From Symsagittifera roscoffensis (taxonomy: Eukaryota > Xenacoelomorpha > Acoela > Convolutidae), in contig NC_087064.1 of assembly GCF_963678635.1 (NCBI RefSeq), positions 24,656,189-24,720,188 of the forward strand: 64,000 nucleotides of DNA, read 5' to 3'. This document shows, piece after piece, positions 1 through 10,575 of the stretch. Every line of letters starts with the position of its first letter. Positions within the stretch are counted from its first letter, which is position 1. The notes beneath the pieces are model-generated. The model was not told the DNA's origin. It saw nothing but the letters and a program-made list of their open reading frames with translations, and ran no database searches. The position numbers were made by a program, and so were the translations under genes.

Positions 1-72
1 TCCCCATATTTCTTCAGTCGATGAAATGACACCAGCTCACCATGGGTCAGGAGCACCAGTGCCAGATATCCG

Positions 73-1452
73 TCAACCCGTAGTGTTTCCACCCCGACTG
101 AACATATACGCTGGACCCATGTTGAATACGTACCTCGGGTAAACTAGGTACAGTGCCAATAACAGGCTCATGGGCATGCTCAGTATTTCTTGTACAAAGG
201 CTCCAAAAATGGTCTCCTTTGCACTAAACACTCCAGCCATGAACTCCTTCTCCCAACAAGGAATCAAGAACTTGAGAATCTGGTGATCTTTTCTTGTCTT
301 CAGCTCGCCCTTTGCGAGCTCCCTCCAGAATCCCCCAATTGTGAACCTGGCCACCGTCATCTCCCTACTCTCGGCCACTTCCAACTGCTCTTCAACAAAA
401 CTCCAGATTTGCTTCACAAGAGGTGGGGAATTCTCCTTTGTCTTCTCTGTGGCGTTTTCTAGCCTTGGTGTTAGGAACAGCCACCTGCCTCTTTCTTGCA
501 TCAGTCGGTACACCATCGACTCCAGTTGCTTCTCTGTTGCAGCCACATTTTTCCTCTCATTACTTGGTCCCCTCGACTTACTGGTGGAGCTCGTGATGAT
601 CAAATCCATACTTCGAAACCACAAGCTGGCCGTCAAGTGATTTATTAATGGATGGTCGTCCCCTATAGCCGGACTGAACTTGAGTTGTCTGGCGAAGTTC
701 GATATCTCTAGCAAGAGGACCTCGTCCAATACAATGAGGATATCTGCTAACTCATAGAAGCCCCTCAACGCGTGGGATACATCCGCCCACGCCGCCGCCA
801 GTTTTGACTTGCGAAGCCTCAAGTTCGTCGGTTCCAACTCTCGATTGGGAGCTGCCATCAGGATCCGCCATGTATTCCCCTCGGCTATTAAGATCAAAAC
901 CGCATACACAAACTGCAGAGCGGGAGCCATGCTCGCGTACCCGGGAGACGTCGTGAACACCACTCTTGTCTTGGACCCAAATCGTGAGGCGACGTTCTCC
1001 TGCACCTCATTCATTGCTGCAAATAACGTCTGGATAGCTTCCCAGATTCTCTTCGGCGCCGGCTCATCGCCCTTGAGTTGCTCAAGAAACCCAGTCACAT
1101 GCAGGTGGTCATTCATTCCTGCAAAAAGTAATAGCTCGGGCTCGCAAGGCATCTCCGATTTTATCGCGACCACCAGGGTTAACATTTGGTTCAACTCAGC
1201 CCCTGGCACCGAGTATATCAAAGTCTCCGGCCAGAACAACCTAGGAGACGTTCCCTCGAAGTCCGATCCCGCTACGATGATCACCCTCGCGGCAGCTGGA
1301 TCTGTTCTGTCGTAAACTGCCAAGGTCTTGGCCAATTGGGCGTTCCTACAGGGTTTCCCATATCTAGGGTCGTCCGCCAATCTCGTACCCTCATAAGCGG
1401 CATCTGGCAGTTCCATTTCTCTTGGGTCCAATAGTTTGTCCACCGCCCTCAA
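73..1452 (-). pseudogene. SGNH-hydrolase-like accessory ORF of Gypsy-A (459 codons)
   Basis: Open frame in the position where env or other accessory genes sit in Gypsy elements. Near residue 58 there is a hydrophobic strand followed by GSDF, then a Gly-containing block (SVPGAEL), then LLLFAGMNDHLH near residue 110. The last resembles block III (GxND) of SGNH/GDSL hydrolases, and the spacing from the first block fits that fold. The usual GDS serine block reads GSD, so catalysis is doubtful. The first codon is TTG, directly after TAA at 1453-1455, and the frame is the same as the upstream 1456-2385 ORF, so it may once have been the C-terminal part of one long protein. The frame ends in TGA at 73-75 and stays readable a little further. 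SGNH assignment is an inference from motifs only. Confidence 0.5.
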
Positions 1453-3793
1453 TTACGCTGGAGTTGCCAACCTGATTCTGGCAATGCTCGTTCGGTGCTT
1501 AGGGGGCTCCATTATGAGTCCCGGACTCCCCAGCAACTTGAGAGGTCTGTAATTGATAGGTCCCATTACTGATCTTGCGGGAATCCCAGTCAGATCCGCC
1601 GTCTCCATTGTTTTCGCTCTTGAGAAATGCGTCTCGTGAGCCTTCAACCAATCCACGCACTGGTGTCTACTTAAGTCCTCGTGTGACACGCGCTCGAGAC
1701 CCAGAGCTTCCGCCAACTCTTGTCTACATTCCAGGTCTTCCAAGTCCAGCTCCTTTACCTTCTCCAGATATCTCGACCGGCTTGTTTCCGCCGTTCTCTC
1801 CACCCTCTTGCTATCTACCACTACCACCGAGGACACTACCGAACTCTGGGGTGTTGATGATGTTGCTTCCTCGGCCTCCATCGGTGCGGCACCTGGTAAT
1901 CTGGTCCGGCTACTTCTCGAGCTGTCTCTAGAATCGACCCTAGCCCCCAGGCGACTGGATAGAGTTCTTGAGGCGAGGAAAGGGGGATTTAGAGGTGGTC
2001 CCATTGTGAATTGGGCCGTCTCCAGCAAGTCTGCCTCCAACGCGCTTATGTGCCTTTGGAAAACGTCATTCAACCATTCCACTCCCCTAGCCATGTCAAA
2101 ATGGATTCCGTCTGTGGATGCATCGTCGGGGAAGGCAGCTCGCTCCATTTGCTCGGCTACGTCCAGCAATCCATTGGGAAGGACACTCCTCTGATGTATT
2201 TGCCTGATTACTTCGTTCAGGTTCCGTACCTTCGTAATCATTTCCATCGCGTGTTGGTCAGCTTTCATATTGTAGGGGACGGTACACACTGTGAGTATGG
2301 CAGGATCCATTTGAATCCGTAACTCCTGAAGGATGCAGCTCATCTTGTCATGTAGCCTCATAATCTTCCGTCTAATCTTCCTCATAATCTTGTCATGACC
2401 ATTAAAGTTACCGTGTATACTCTTGCCATGCCTAGCATCTCACGTGTTGCCAACATCTATGGCGTCGCAGCTCCAGCGAAACTCAAGATCCCCGTTTGCC
2501 AATGTGATTGAATCCGGGTCAGCACCCGCAACAAGCTGTCCCCTATGATCAGGTGGATCGCCCCCTCTGGCACACGTGGCTGCGTGAGGTATTCCACCCA
2601 AGCCGCGTCATGGAAGCAATCCCTCCTGACTCTCTGTGCTGTGCTCCAATCCATACGATTGTGCCTGTGGTATCTGCATTCTGTGTTCTTCTTGTAACTT
2701 GAGATCACCACACTCCTGATCGGTTGCTCCCTCCAAGTCGGGGGTAGCTCCACTCTTGCTGGACTCTCACGATTTCTTAGCTGTAGTCTCTCATTCAATT
2801 CTTTCAGACGTGACGAGCTCCCGCTCACCTGACTGCTGCTCGGGGTTGAACTCGGAGTACACCCCGGCAGTGCGACGTCCATCAATGGGCGTGTCGGCTG
2901 TGTCTCTAAACCATGCAGGGAGGACGTCGACTCAGTCGGTATCCATACCTCCAACCCCTCGTTCATGTGTTCCTGAGCCTCGCGGTCAAGGTTAAACCGT
3001 CCCTTCGATCTGGGAGCCTCATCCACCTCCATACGGGACTCTGGTCTTGAACCGGCGGCCGTTCGCTCCTTGGGCCTGGCTCCCTTTCGCCGCTGGATTC
3101 TTTCGCCTTGGGCTGTCGCCGCTGGATTCTCTCAAGTTCCGACTTCAGCTGTTCACAATTCGCCGCATTCTCTCGCACCCTTTGTTCTTGCTGGTGCTCG
3201 GCCTTCAGCATGTCGAGTTCCCGCCGCGCTTGTTCCTTTTCAATGACCGCCTGATCTCTCTCCAGATTCGCCTGATCTCTCTCGAGCTTCGCTTGATCCC
3301 GGTCGAGATTCGCCTTGTTCCTCTCCCTCTGTGTCCTCTCAAGTTCTCTTTTCAGACTACTGAGGTCAGGATACGTCTCTTACGTTTGCTGCGCTCGCGT
3401 CATCGAGGGTGTCTTACTCGCGCTCTGGCCCGCTGATCTTGCTGATGGTCTGATTGGTAGTGGGAACTCCCCTGCGCCATACTCGGTGTTATTGCTCAAG
3501 CCAGGATTCCTCGCCAAGACGAATCCCCTCACTCCTCCATCCACATTCCAGGACAGCCATCTGGTTTGCTCTTGGTTGGATATTCCATCTGTGGTGTAGC
3601 CGACCATTAAAACCGCTTCTGTTGCAGACTCTCTGCATTCACCCTGCTCTTCCAATTGGAGGATGGCGTTCAGCATCACCGCCATTCTCTCATCCACTTG
3701 AGTGTAATCCAGATCCCTCAAGCGTCTGTATAGGTCATCAAGCGTGGGCCTCTTCAGAGCCGCGGGCATGGACTTCCAAAATCGATCTGCCAT
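1453..3793 (-). pseudogene. Coiled-coil plus SGNH/GDSL-like accessory protein of Gypsy-A, broken
   Basis: The sense start is at 3793 (MADRFWKSM). The first ~137 residues are followed by an in-frame TAA at 3380-3382, after which the same frame continues as a highly charged heptad-type coiled coil rich in LERDQA repeats down to about 3050. A frame change near 3030 leads to a Ser/Pro-rich linker and then IHLIIGDSLLRVL (around 2530), a good GDSL block I. A second frame change near 2400-2450 follows a GNFNGHD stretch resembling block III, and the next frame (1456-2385) contains STDGIHFD, resembling the DxxH block V. All blocks are thus present in order across three frames. This suggests one ancestral coiled-coil/SGNH protein of about 770 residues, now disrupted. 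No signal peptide or membrane segment is seen. Confidence 0.55.
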
Positions 3794-4286
3794 TTTTTTT
3801 AAATCTCTGGATGATCTTGCGCACGTACCAACTTGAGAATTACCGTACCAACTTGAGAATTACCGTACCAACTTGAGAGTTACCGTACCAAATTGAGTAC
3901 TTGAGAAATAACTTTTTCAAGTGTTGCTTGACTGTGGGCTCGTTCAAGACCTTCTTTTTCTTTCAGTTGAGTATAGTTGGGTAGTCAACTTGACTTTACC
4001 AAATCAATTTGAAAATAAAACGTGATCTTTAGACTAAAATGCTATGTTCCTAACCTAACCCCCCTGCGATTATAGTTAAAACCTTATCCTTTTTGTTCTA
4101 TTAAAATAATTCAATTGGAAGTTTTCTAAGAGCATGCAGATTCATTTTATGTTTTAGTACCATCAATCATTTAAAATTTAATTATCATGCCAATCACTTT
4201 TAAGATCCTGTTACCTGTTCCGTACCCCAACACCTAACTAACTTGAGATCCCTTTATGCCCAACTCAAGTCCCCCATGTACCTGAC
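3794..4286. other. Spacer between the macro-like segment and the coiled-coil/SGNH ORF
   Basis: AT-rich, without a usable reading frame on either strand. It holds the 20 bp repeats listed separately next to the start of the coiled-coil ORF. As it separates the Pol-linked coding from the accessory ORF, it is a plausible place for a splice acceptor or internal promoter, but I see no decisive signal. Confidence 0.4.
3823..3901. repeat. 20 bp tandem repeat, about four copies
   Basis: The unit GTACCAACTTGAGAATTACC is repeated with few changes just upstream (in sense) of the coiled-coil/SGNH ORF. Every copy carries the ACTTGAG core that is over-represented throughout Gypsy-A. Confidence 0.8.
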
Positions 4287-5405
4287 TTAGGCGATACTCA
4301 GGTAGTATTTCTTGTGCAGATGTACCATTATCTCCGTTTCTGCGAAGACCACGTGTAGGATAGCATATAGTTCCCTTGGGCTCAGCTTGCCCCTGTTCGG
4401 GTCGTAGACCGGCATTGAGACCTTCGTTATTCTTCTTTCGATCATGAAGTCCCGCAGTCTCGTTAGTGCCAACATCACGTGTTCAGGGTCGATCGTGTTC
4501 CTCTCACTGACCCTCGTCACCAAGAAGCACAGGTTTTTGCCTGGGACTTGTGCTACTAATGGTGGAAGCGCAGCCATTCCCCGCAGCCCCGGTCTCTGTC
4601 TAAAGAGAAACTCCACGTTCTGGTACTCTCTCTTGAAGTCGTCCTCCAGTCTTGATTTGAAACTCATGTCCGCCGTGATACAGATTGCGCTAGTCCTGTC
4701 CGAAAAAATGAAGTCGCTATCCGTTATCAGGATGTTCTCCGAGTATTCGTTGGGTATTTCAAACTTCGTTTTGAAATTCCGTCCTATGGTAGGCTCAGCC
4801 TCCTCCCCATCTAGTTCCAGTCCGCTCGTTTCTCTCACTTCCCTGAGTTTCTTTATCATCAAATTTTCGGTGTGGGTAAGTCCTACCCCCACTCCCCGGA
4901 CAAAAATATTTATCGACGTCTCCGTCGATTGTGCTGGGTCTAAATTATCTGGTGGAATCTCGAGCGGCCTATCTGTTGCTGTCCAGCCGAAGAGGGGATC
5001 CTCCGTTTTCATGTGCTTTCCCGCTGATACGTCAACTTGTTGGATGCTTTGTCCTTCGCCGCTTCCGTTCTTGACATCGCGCATCCATTCTAATATCCTC
5101 AAGTTCGTATTCTCCCTCCTCTCTATCTCGCTCCATTCCAAATCCGTCTCTCGTTCTGGTTTCGAGTAGTCTTCCTGCGGGTAGTGTTCATTATCATTGA
5201 TCATTTGCCATTCATCATCGGCTGCCAGTTCGCCCACACTTAGTAGCTCTTCGCTTAGCTCGTCGGGCTGTATCTTATCAATCAAGAAATCATCTCCGTA
5301 CCTGTTGTACCTCATGCCTGTCCGTTTGCGATTGCCACTCCTAGTCCCCGCTGGTATTGGTAAGTCTGGTTCTGTCGGCACCTCATCCTGCTCCCGATCG
5401 TTTCA
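4287..5405 (-). pseudogene. Macro-domain-like (OARD1/TARG1-type) C-terminal extension of Gypsy-A Pol
   Basis: The open stretch 4287-5381 is 364 residues. The first two thirds are acidic and low in pattern. The last ~130 residues follow the order of small OARD1/TARG1-like macro domains: a strand with a TSAICITADM block, an F-(K/R)-x-x-Y helix, a CFLVTRVSE strand, a long helix, KVSMPVYDP where the family has its SMP-I-G-C-G loop, and a final helix-strand ending EIMVHLH. The glycine-rich ADP-ribose loop and the catalytic aspartate region are not conserved (NRGKL instead), so ADP-ribose hydrolysis is doubtful while binding or a purely structural role remains open. The frame is the same as the integrase ORF ending at 5430, with only TGA at 5403-5405 and TAG at 5430-5432 between, so it was probably fused to Pol. 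Confidence 0.5.
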
Positions 5406-5429
5406 GTCTTCTTCCACAAAGGATTCCGC

Positions 5430-6721
5430 CTAAGAGTCTGCTTCTATCTTTTCATTGTCATCCAAACTCAAGTTCTCGTTGCCATCATTTTTCTCTCTGG
5501 TGCCTTTTTCGTTCGCTTCACACGCTGACTCCACTAGTAGGTACTCAAGTCCCTCCATGTCCTGTGGTGTACACCAGTCCTCTGGGGATGGGACGTGAGG
5601 CTTCAGATTTTCATAATGTGCTGCTCGCCCCGTACTCAAGCGGTAGAACCGTCCTTGTTGATGTACTTCCGTTATCATGAAAGGTCCTCTCCATTTCATA
5701 AGTAGTTTCTTTGTCCCTTTGGGCGGTATGACATTCTGGAAGACGCACACGTACTGGCCCACTTCATATGGCTTTGCCTGTAATATCTTTTCATCATATT
5801 TCTTGCGCTGTCTCATTTGTGCTTGCGCAGTGTTCCTCCTGCAGAGCTCGTTTAGTTCCTGCTGTCTCCTAATCGCTTCTTTCACGTAAGCTTGAGGTGA
5901 CGTCCTCTTCCCTTCGTATTCCGGGTAAAAGAATGTCAGGGGCATTGCTCTCTCCCTGCCCGTCAACATCATGAAAGGACTGATGCCCGTTGTTGAGTGT
6001 TGCGTACTGTTGTATGCCCCTACGACTTGCGGCAGATATTTATCCCAGTCCGTCATGTATCTTGAGCAGTATACCCTCAACATGTTCACCAACGTTCTAT
6101 TCTGTCTCTCTACCAACCCGTTGGTCTGAGGATGGTAGGTTGTCGAGTGTGCTTGAGCAATGTGTGATCTCTTCATTAATTCTTTTGTCAGTCCCCCACA
6201 AAGGCTTTGCCGTTGTCTGACTGAAAAGTCATTGGACAACCATATCGTGATATCCAATTCGTTATCAGGTGGTCACAAGTCTCCTCTGCTGAGGCTGTCT
6301 GACACGGCACCGCTTCTGCCAACTTTGTGAAGTGATCTATTATAACCAGTATCTGGTTATATCCCGACTCCGTCATGCAGATCTTATGATGGTCTATCTG
6401 CACCACCTCGTTAAACTCCGAGTTTTCAACGGACTTGAGTGAGAACTTCATCTTCCTTGGGTCTTTTACCTACAGGCATGCCAGGCATGCATTCACCCAT
6501 CTCTCGCAAGCTTTCCTTAATCCTGGCCAATCAAATCTGTGAAGTATTCTCTGTTGCACTTTGTCTATCCCCTGGTGCCCCATCTGATCGTGCGATCTGA
6601 ATAACACCTCCGTCTGATACAATTGTGGTAATATGATGAGGTTGTCCTTGTGTAATATCTTCTCCTCATCTTTTCTCTTGCACGCTACCACCCTTGTCAG
6701 CTGTGTGATAGAGTATATCAT
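5430..6721 (-). pseudogene. Gypsy-A integrase, interrupted
   Basis: Integrates element cDNA into host chromosomes. In sense order there is an HHCC zinc-binding N-terminal domain (SHDQMGHQG, later CLAC) at about 6600-6475, then TAG at 6470-6472, then the DDE core: first Asp in VQIDHHK, second in FQSDNGKAF (about 6215), and Glu in GLVERQNRTL (about 6105). The core is split by a frame change near 6200-6250. After it comes a GPF-type C-terminal domain (KWRGPFMITEV, about 5680). The in-frame stop and the frameshift make this copy inactive unless they are sequence errors. The C-terminus continues in frame towards the macro-like segment. Confidence 0.9.
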
Positions 6722-7747
6722 TCTTTTCTTTGTAGAACTGGCTCAAGATCTTGTAGCTGTCTTCTTCGAGTTCCCCTTTCTCCTTGGATCCCGTCCTGAT
6801 CCATTTGGAGAGGTTACTTGCCATCTTGTCATTCTTTTGGCCCCTTACCAGGTCCGACAGCCTATATCTCGTTTTGACATGTTCCTTTAGTGCCATGATC
6901 TGTCCATTCATTTCCCCAGGGTTGTGGATGTCATCATTCAGCTTTGCGCATATTATGCTCTTCACGATCTTCATATCCTCTTCTTGCACCAGATTTGTTC
7001 TGAAATTTGAGTTGCATGGTAGTTCCCTGATGGTTTCCTCGATACCGCAATTTTTTCAAGTTCTTCACCTCCTTGTACTTCTTGTTCATCCGAGTTGTAC
7101 GTTCCTGAGGGGGGATCCGTTTGTAGCTACCTGTCGCGGTGTCTCATCTTCTCCTCTGCCAGTATCATGCATAGACTATCCTGATCATCGCTGCTCTTTT
7201 CCGAATCTTCATCCCATTCTTCACACTCCCCGGACAATTTCTCTTCTCCGGTTTCTTCTTCCTTCGTGGACGTGGACCACTCCCCGGACTCTTGACCCAG
7301 TCCCAGGTGTTCAGCTTCCTCCTTAAACGCTACTTTCTTCTTCCTAACCTGGGTCCACTCAAGTATGTTATCAGGGATTTTGTCAACCAGTGACCGCACG
7401 ACTTCTTTGCCATCAGTAACGCTTCCTCTTAGAGAGTCTGCGTTGCCAACTGTTTCACTCCTTCGCAGTATCGTGACCTCCGGTTCCTCCCTACCCTTTC
7501 CTACGTTCACGGGTTTATCATCTGCCAGTTTCTCAAGTAATCTCCACAAATCTTCATCTACCTGAGTATCTCCCGTTTCCACTTGGCTGAGATCATAGCC
7601 TTTTGCCCTGAGCGTCTCTCTCACAATTTTTGACTTGAGCATAATCTCTATCGGCATCCCTCGCTTCTTCTTCAAAATTTTTTCTTTTGAGGCTCTTCTG
7701 GTAATTCGGGATGATCTTCTATCGGTTTGCCTGACTTGTCTAGACAT
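6722..7747 (-). pseudogene. Gypsy-A Pol linker between RNase H and integrase
   Basis: Two open stretches (7127-7747, and 6666-6989 whose end overlaps the integrase frame) lie between the RNase H end and the integrase zinc domain. The first is strongly acidic in its second half (many Glu, Asp, Ser) with basic clusters at its start. The second is a helical-looking segment with no known motif. I recognise no domain. Position suggests a tether or connection domain of Pol, perhaps in the place of a chromodomain-like or other family-specific insertion. Frame changes on both sides separate it from its neighbours in this copy. Confidence 0.5.
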
Positions 7748-9580
7748 CTCGTGAGTGGAAGACTGTCATACGTTTCTTTGTCCATGAAGGAGAAGTCATC
7801 TTTAATCTCGGGTCTGTCCGCCTCCCTCTGCTCCTGTCTCTCGTAGAACTCCGTCTTCTTATTCAAGCTATCGGCATTCTGATGTTTGTCCCTTGTTCTA
7901 TGCTCAATTATCATGTTGTACCCATCCAAGCGAACTATCCATCTCCCAATGTAGCTCTGGTCCATCGAGTACGTCTTCAGCCAGCTGAGTGCCCTGTTGT
8001 CGACCCGCAGCTTAAATGGCTCACTGCCTAAGTATGCTCTGTATTTTTTGACAAACAAAAGTAACCACCGCGAACATCTCTGCTTTCGGCGCCCCGTACT
8101 TCATTTCTGTGTCACTCAAGTCTTTGCTCCTGTATGCTATTGGTCTTAAGACTGTCTTCCCGTTCCATTCTTGTTCTTGATGGAGAATTCCAGAAATCGC
8201 AACTACCGACGCGTCCGTATCCAACACGTACATACCTTTTTCCGTTGGCATGCCTAACACCGGTGCCTCGCACAACTCTTTCTTTATTCTCTGGAACGAT
8301 TCCTCTGCTGCGTTGTTCCATGTGAACTTTTTGCCTTTGTGTCTCATTAATTGTTGCATCGGGTATACCTTGTCTGCGTAGCCCTTGATGAATTCCCTGT
8401 AGTAGTTCGCAAAAACCAGGAAGCTCATCAACTGGTGTTCCGTTTTTGGCAATTTCCAAGTTAGAACTGCTTCTACTGCATCGGGATCCGGTCTGATGCC
8501 GTGCCTGTCCACCATCCTGCCCAAGTATTTTATCGAATCCTTGAGTATCTCGCACTTTGATGGTTTACACTTCAGCCCTGACCTCTTCATACATGCAAAC
8601 ACCTCGTCCAGTCGCTCGATGTGGTCTTCTAGTGTGGGCGTCGCTATTACTACGTCATCCACGTAGCACATTACCAGATTGCCGTAATTCTTTGTCACAC
8701 CTATCAGCGCATGTGCCATCAACCGTTGAAACGTGGCTGTGGCATTGCAGAGTCCAAACGGCATCCGTTTCCATTGAAACAGCCCCAACTCGCAAGCGAA
8801 CCCTGTTTTGTCCCTGTCTTGCTTCCTCAGCGGGACCTGCCAGAATGCCGAACCTAAATCAAGAGTTGTAAAAAATTTTGCGTCACCTAACTTCGAGAGG
8901 CTCTCGTCAATCCTAGGTATGGGATAGGCATCCTTCACCTTGAAGGAGTTCAGATACCGAAATTCAGAGCTAAACCTTAATTGGTCGCCTTTCTTTTTGG
9001 CCATCACTACTCCACACGCACACGGTGACTTGGATGGATCTATCATGTCATACTCTAGTAATGTCTCTATTTCTTTCCTACATGCCTCTGATTTGTGGGG
9101 GGTCATGCGCCTCGCCCCCTCCCTGTGTGGTACCGCATTCTCTTCAAGTTCTATTTCATGCTCAACAAAATTGCAACACCCAATGTCTGCCTTATGACTC
9201 GAAAAAACTTCCTCGTTCCGCTCTAGTACGTCCTTAATGGCTTCGAGCTGTTCGTCCGTCAACTTGCCCCTTAAATGTTTGATCTCCGGCAGGACCGGTT
9301 TATCACTCTGCATTTCATCTAGTGTGGGACGTTCCGGAAAATTCGAACAGCTCGATAGCCCAGCATCCGTCTCTGACTTATGCGATTTCACAAGACCTGA
9401 TGAACCTTTTATTTTCTTCAATCGTCTCAAGATACAAATTTTGTCCCTATGATTGGGAAAATCAACAACTTCATTTTGCTTTGAATTTTCAGTCATTTCA
9501 TATCGAGTTTTAACGGGTAAAGCACATCCCAGCTTCCTCCCCCTCTGTATCGTGATGGGTATATCAAGAGTATTCAACAA
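7672..9580 (-). pseudogene. Gypsy-A reverse transcriptase and RNase H
   Basis: Copies element RNA into DNA. The 519-residue ORF 8021-9580 has the Gypsy RT landmarks in order: AYPIPRIDESL, the motif A aspartate in TTLDLGSAFWQV, KRMPFGLCNA, the motif C catalytic pair in CYVDDVVIA (about 8660), the thumb-side KYLGRMVD, and the start of RNase H with VLDTDASVVAISG (about 8215). The frame then shifts near 8040-8060 and RNase H continues in ORF 7672-8058 (DNRALSWLKT; HQNADSLNKK near its end). At the break the plus strand shows a short duplicated CAAA, consistent with a 4-base tandem insertion. RT itself appears uninterrupted. Confidence 0.93.
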
Positions 9581-10546
9581 GACACTGACGCAGAGACCGC
9601 TCTTGGTTATCGAGAAGGATCTTCCTAAAACAGCAGCACTTTGACTATTAGGATTTGAGACTACTCATACTTGCTTGTTGTCACTTAGTTCATTGTAATT
9701 TTTCATTCGCAAGCTTGCGATTGCTGCTTCGTTCGCCTTTAGCCTCACCCTCCTACTCAAGAATACCGGTGCTTTATTTTCATTCGCTGTTATTAAATTT
9801 GCCGGTTTAATTGCGTACCTCCTATCCGGGTTTCTTCTCCTGAGCAGCGCATTGTTCAAATCAATTGTTACAACGAAGTTCCTGGTGAAGTCCCTGCTTG
9901 AAATGAACTGGTCAGATTCATCTAGGTTTTCTACCACAAGAAAACTCATCCACAGATTGCTTTCCCCCAGATTTAGGGCTATTATTGGTTTTCTGCCTAG
10001 CACCCGCAGCGCCCCTTTGTTAGCAGCTGACAACCGTATTCTCGAGTCTATCAAGTCATCTTTGTTGAAGCCCATTCGCTACCAAGTTTCGTTTAGACCG
10101 CTCAAGACCGCTCCAGCATCGAGTAACCCACGCAAGTGAGTCTTCTTGCCACTTATGTCAAGCACGTGTGCTGATACGTCTGCCTTTGTCCCGATGTGCA
10201 TTGCATCTTCCTCCAGCATGGCACAGTGTCCAATCGATCTCACCTTTAGTTCTTCTTTGCCCTGGTAGATCTGTCCCACTAGATCTTCATCACATGTTAT
10301 CATTGTTTTCGTGTAGATCTTTATCCCATCGATATTCAACATCACCTCGTGCGGACCATAAGCTTCTGGGTATCTGTTGTCCACACGGACCGACTTGCTG
10401 CCACCTCTCGTGTAGGCTCTAGATGTCGTCTGTGGGCTTATCGCACTCAAGTAATCTGCGTATACGTCAAGGTGCATTATTGTCTGGTCGCTGGGTTCAC
10501 TTAAGTTCCTTGTCACCTCATGGCCACCTACAGTGATTATCGACAT
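9581..10546 (-). pseudogene. Gypsy-A retroviral-type aspartic protease
   Basis: Processes the polyprotein. The ORF 10079-10546 contains LRGLLDAGAVLSGL (about 10120), matching the D-S/T-G active site of retropepsins with alanine in the middle position. A TAG at 10079-10081 lies shortly after; the same frame continues as 9665-10075, with hydrophobic strands near VLGRKPIIALNLG that may form the rest of the protease fold. TGA at 9665-9667 follows and the same frame leads on into reverse transcriptase. Protease and RT thus belonged to one frame, broken here by two nonsense codons. Confidence 0.75.
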
Positions 10547-10575
10547 TTTCCTGGCTCCGATTTTCGTTATGCCAA

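Noticed and set aside
341-1434. Plus-strand frames in 190-5680 and elsewhere opposite Gypsy-A coding
   Set aside because: They are shadows of the minus-strand ORFs that carry recognisable Gypsy domains; no domain or codon pattern of their own.
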